Translations under genes and position numbers: made by a program
Notes under the pieces: model-generated
What the model saw: the letters and a program-made list of their open reading frames with translations, nothing else
What the model was told of the DNA's origin: nothing
Database searches by the model: none
Assembly (NCBI GenBank): GCA_030837935.1
Contig: JAUQXU010000277.1
Coordinates: 1-6,926 of the forward strand
Origin: Candidatus Brocadia sp.
Lineage (GTDB): Bacteria > Planctomycetota > Brocadiia > Brocadiales > Brocadiaceae
DNA: 6,926 nucleotides
Direction of reading: 5' to 3'
Shown: piece by piece, positions 5,947 through 6,926 of the stretch
Numbering within the stretch: the first letter of the stretch is position 1
Layout of the letters: every line of letters starts with the position of its first letter

Positions 5947-6429
5947 TCACACCTCCACAGATGGAAATTTTTTCCCCGTTATTTGTAAGACACCGATGTC
6001 CTTTTTTCTACAATCGGCACATAAACCTTGAATCTGCAACCGATGAGATTCCGGTTCAAAATTATTTTTTTTGCAGACTTCGTCTTGCAATCTCTCAATT
6101 CTATGATCTACAAATTCTATTATCTTACCGCATTCATTGCAAACCAAATGGTCATGGTGCTCGTGCCCGTATACCTGCTCATAGTGTGTGTGTCTTTCAC
6201 CGAAAATAACTTCTCTCAATAACCCACACTTCACGAGCAAAGAGAGGGTACGATAAATTGTTGCCTTCGAAATTTTAAGCTTGTTTTGCCTGAGATCAAC
6301 TAATAACTCATCTGCTTCGAAGTGCTTATGATTTGCAAAAACTCGGTCAAGTATTGCCTGTCTTTCCGTTGTAAATTTTAACTTTTTAGAATCCAGATAT
6401 TTTTTAAATATATCCTCTTTTGAAAGCAT
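5947..6429 (-). CDS. Fur-family metal-dependent transcriptional regulator
   Basis: The 160-residue product has an N-terminal winged helix (about 8-85), with TTERQAILDRVF and the recognition segment KISKATIYRTLSLLVKCGLL, and a C-terminal metal-binding dimerisation domain. C97/C100 (CNEC) and C137/C140 (CADC) form the structural zinc site. H91, H92, D93 and H94 (EHHDHLVC), E84, E105, E112, H129 and H36 match the regulatory ligands of Fur when the sequence is anchored on C97. The residue eight after the first zinc Cys is Glu (E105), not the Asp that peroxide-sensing PerR needs, so an iron-sensing Fur or zinc-sensing Zur role is more likely than PerR. The C-terminus carries a tail of about 20 residues beyond the second zinc pair. 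The ATG at 6429-6427 has no clear ribosome binding site. The AT-rich 6430-6484 should hold its promoter: a TTGTCT/TATGAA pair with 19-base spacing is a weak candidate. No Fur box was recognised. Confidence 0.93.
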   Translation of the reverse strand: MLSKEDIFKKYLDSKKLKFTTERQAILDRVFANHKHFEADELLVDLRQNKLKISKATIYRTLSLLVKCGLLREVIFGERHTHYEQVYGHEHHDHLVCNECGKIIEFVDHRIERLQDEVCKKNNFEPESHRLQIQGLCADCRKKDIGVLQITGKKFPSVEV

Positions 6430-6484
6430 ATTAAAACTTCATACAATTTCATAGTCTATCTAAGACAAAAACGCTTTATTAAAC

Positions 6485-6521
6485 AAAAAACCCATCCAGA
6501 TTTCTCTGGACGGGTTTTTTT
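6485..6521 (-). terminator. Rho-independent terminator of the 23S-5S rRNA unit
   Basis: A 10-bp stem (6491-6500 with 6505-6514) closes a 4-base loop. On the minus strand it reads CCCGTCCAGA-GAAA-TCTGGATGGG followed by six T. The one non-Watson-Crick position is G.U when read as minus-strand RNA but A.C as plus-strand RNA, and the minus-strand loop is a stable GAAA tetraloop. Both facts say it works on the rRNA strand. Seven T also follow on the plus side (6515-6521), so weak action in the other direction is possible. It lies nine bases beyond the 3' end of 5S rRNA. Confidence 0.92.
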
Positions 6522-6529
6522 AATAACAT

Positions 6530-6640
6530 TTCCGGCAGTAACCTACTCTCCCAGCTTTCACCAGTACCATCGGCGTAAAAAGCTTAACTACCGTGTTCGG
6601 AATGGGAACGGGTGTTTCCTTCTTACTATGCCCACCGGAA
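6530..6640 (-). rRNA. rrf: 5S ribosomal RNA
   Basis: The minus strand starts TTCCGGTGGG and ends TACTGCCGGAA, and these termini pair to form helix I. Internal 5S signatures are CACCCGTTCCCATTCCGAAC, GGTAGTTAAG, CGCCGATGGTACTG and GGGAGAGTAGGT. Length is about 111 bases. End positions are set by helix I and may be off by one or two bases. It lies about 65 bases after the 23S 3' end, and no tRNA is in the spacer. Confidence 0.95.
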
Positions 6641-6705
6641 AAAAAAATTCATGAATTACTTAACGGTAACAACAGAAACCTTTTGTTATTTACGATAGTT
6701 TAAAA

Positions 6706-6926
6706 AAAGTCAAGCTTTTCGACTAATTAGTACCAGTCAGCTTAGTATATTACTATACTTACACCTCTGGCCTATCAACCTTGTAATCTTCAAGGTGTCT
6801 CTCTTCCCTAAGGAAAACGATATATAGTTTTAGAGTAGGCTTCATGCTTATATGCTTTCAGCATTTATCCTTTCCGTACTTAGCTACCCAGCTATGCCGT
6901 TAGCACGACAACTGGTGCACCAGAGG
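6706..6926 (-). rRNA. rrl: 23S ribosomal RNA, 3' end (domain VI), cut by the window edge
   Basis: Read on the minus strand, it opens CCTCTGGTGCACCAGTTGTC at the window end and runs through GGTAGCTAAGTACGGAAAGG, ATAAATGCTGAAAGCAT, AAGCATGAAGCC, GTTGATAGGCCAGAGGTGTA and CTGACTGGTACTAATTAGTC, the conserved 3'-terminal helices of bacterial 23S rRNA. Only about 220 bases are present. The exact 3' end is estimated, since it should pair with the unseen 5' end. Confidence 0.95.

Noticed and set aside
5947..6429. Naming the Fur-family protein PerR
   Set aside because: The position matching the peroxide-sensing Asp of PerR is Glu (E105) when aligned on the zinc cysteines; Fur against Zur could not be decided, so no gene symbol is given.
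6641..6705. tRNA gene in the 23S-5S spacer
   Set aside because: The roughly 65-base spacer is AT-rich, too short for a tRNA with flanks, and has no T-arm or anticodon-arm pattern.

Overview
The window reads as bacterial chromosome. The right two thirds is a core housekeeping block on the minus strand, and the left third is an accessory, partly decayed block on the plus strand. The minus-strand block is AT-rich. In transcription order it carries the 3' end of a 23S rRNA, a 5S rRNA, a rho-independent terminator, a Fur-family regulator, ribosomal protein L28 (rpmB, zinc-ribbon form) and gatC-gatA-gatB, which encode the tRNA-dependent amidotransferase. GatCAB means the organism makes Gln-tRNA(Gln) and/or Asn-tRNA(Asn) by the indirect route. 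The lineage cannot be fixed from this sequence alone. My tentative guess, with low confidence, is an anammox-type planctomycete (Brocadiales) or another moderately AT-rich environmental bacterium.

Left region (1-1875, plus strand): the 3' part of a TehA/SLAC1-type membrane transporter, then 546 bases without an intact gene, then a flavin reductase family gene with a strong Shine-Dalgarno site. Both genes are visibly richer in G and C than the gat block. The gap between them is not empty. It holds the decayed 3' end of a CopG-like (ribbon-helix-helix) antitoxin gene with an in-frame stop. Two bases after that gene's terminal stop begins a 65-base element with the full architecture of an integron attC site: R''/R' cores, a symmetric unpaired spacer, and an L stem with two bulged bases. 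An antitoxin gene followed at once by attC is the layout of an integron gene cassette, so this looks like a cassette fossil. The flavin reductase lies downstream of it in cassette orientation, but no second attC was found behind it.

Middle (1876-2427): a short intergenic stretch, then a decayed Uma2-family (PD-(D/E)xK nuclease-like) gene on the minus strand. It lacks its N-terminal third and has two frame lesions around a run of seven G. Its remnant starts inside the gatB stop codon (ATGA overlap).

How the genes relate: rRNA, L28 and GatCAB all serve translation. Fur sits immediately upstream of rpmB with a 3-base gap, so the metal regulator, a zinc-binding ribosomal protein and the amidotransferase are probably co-transcribed. 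The gat operon and the plus-strand accessory block converge on the 1876-2078 interval.
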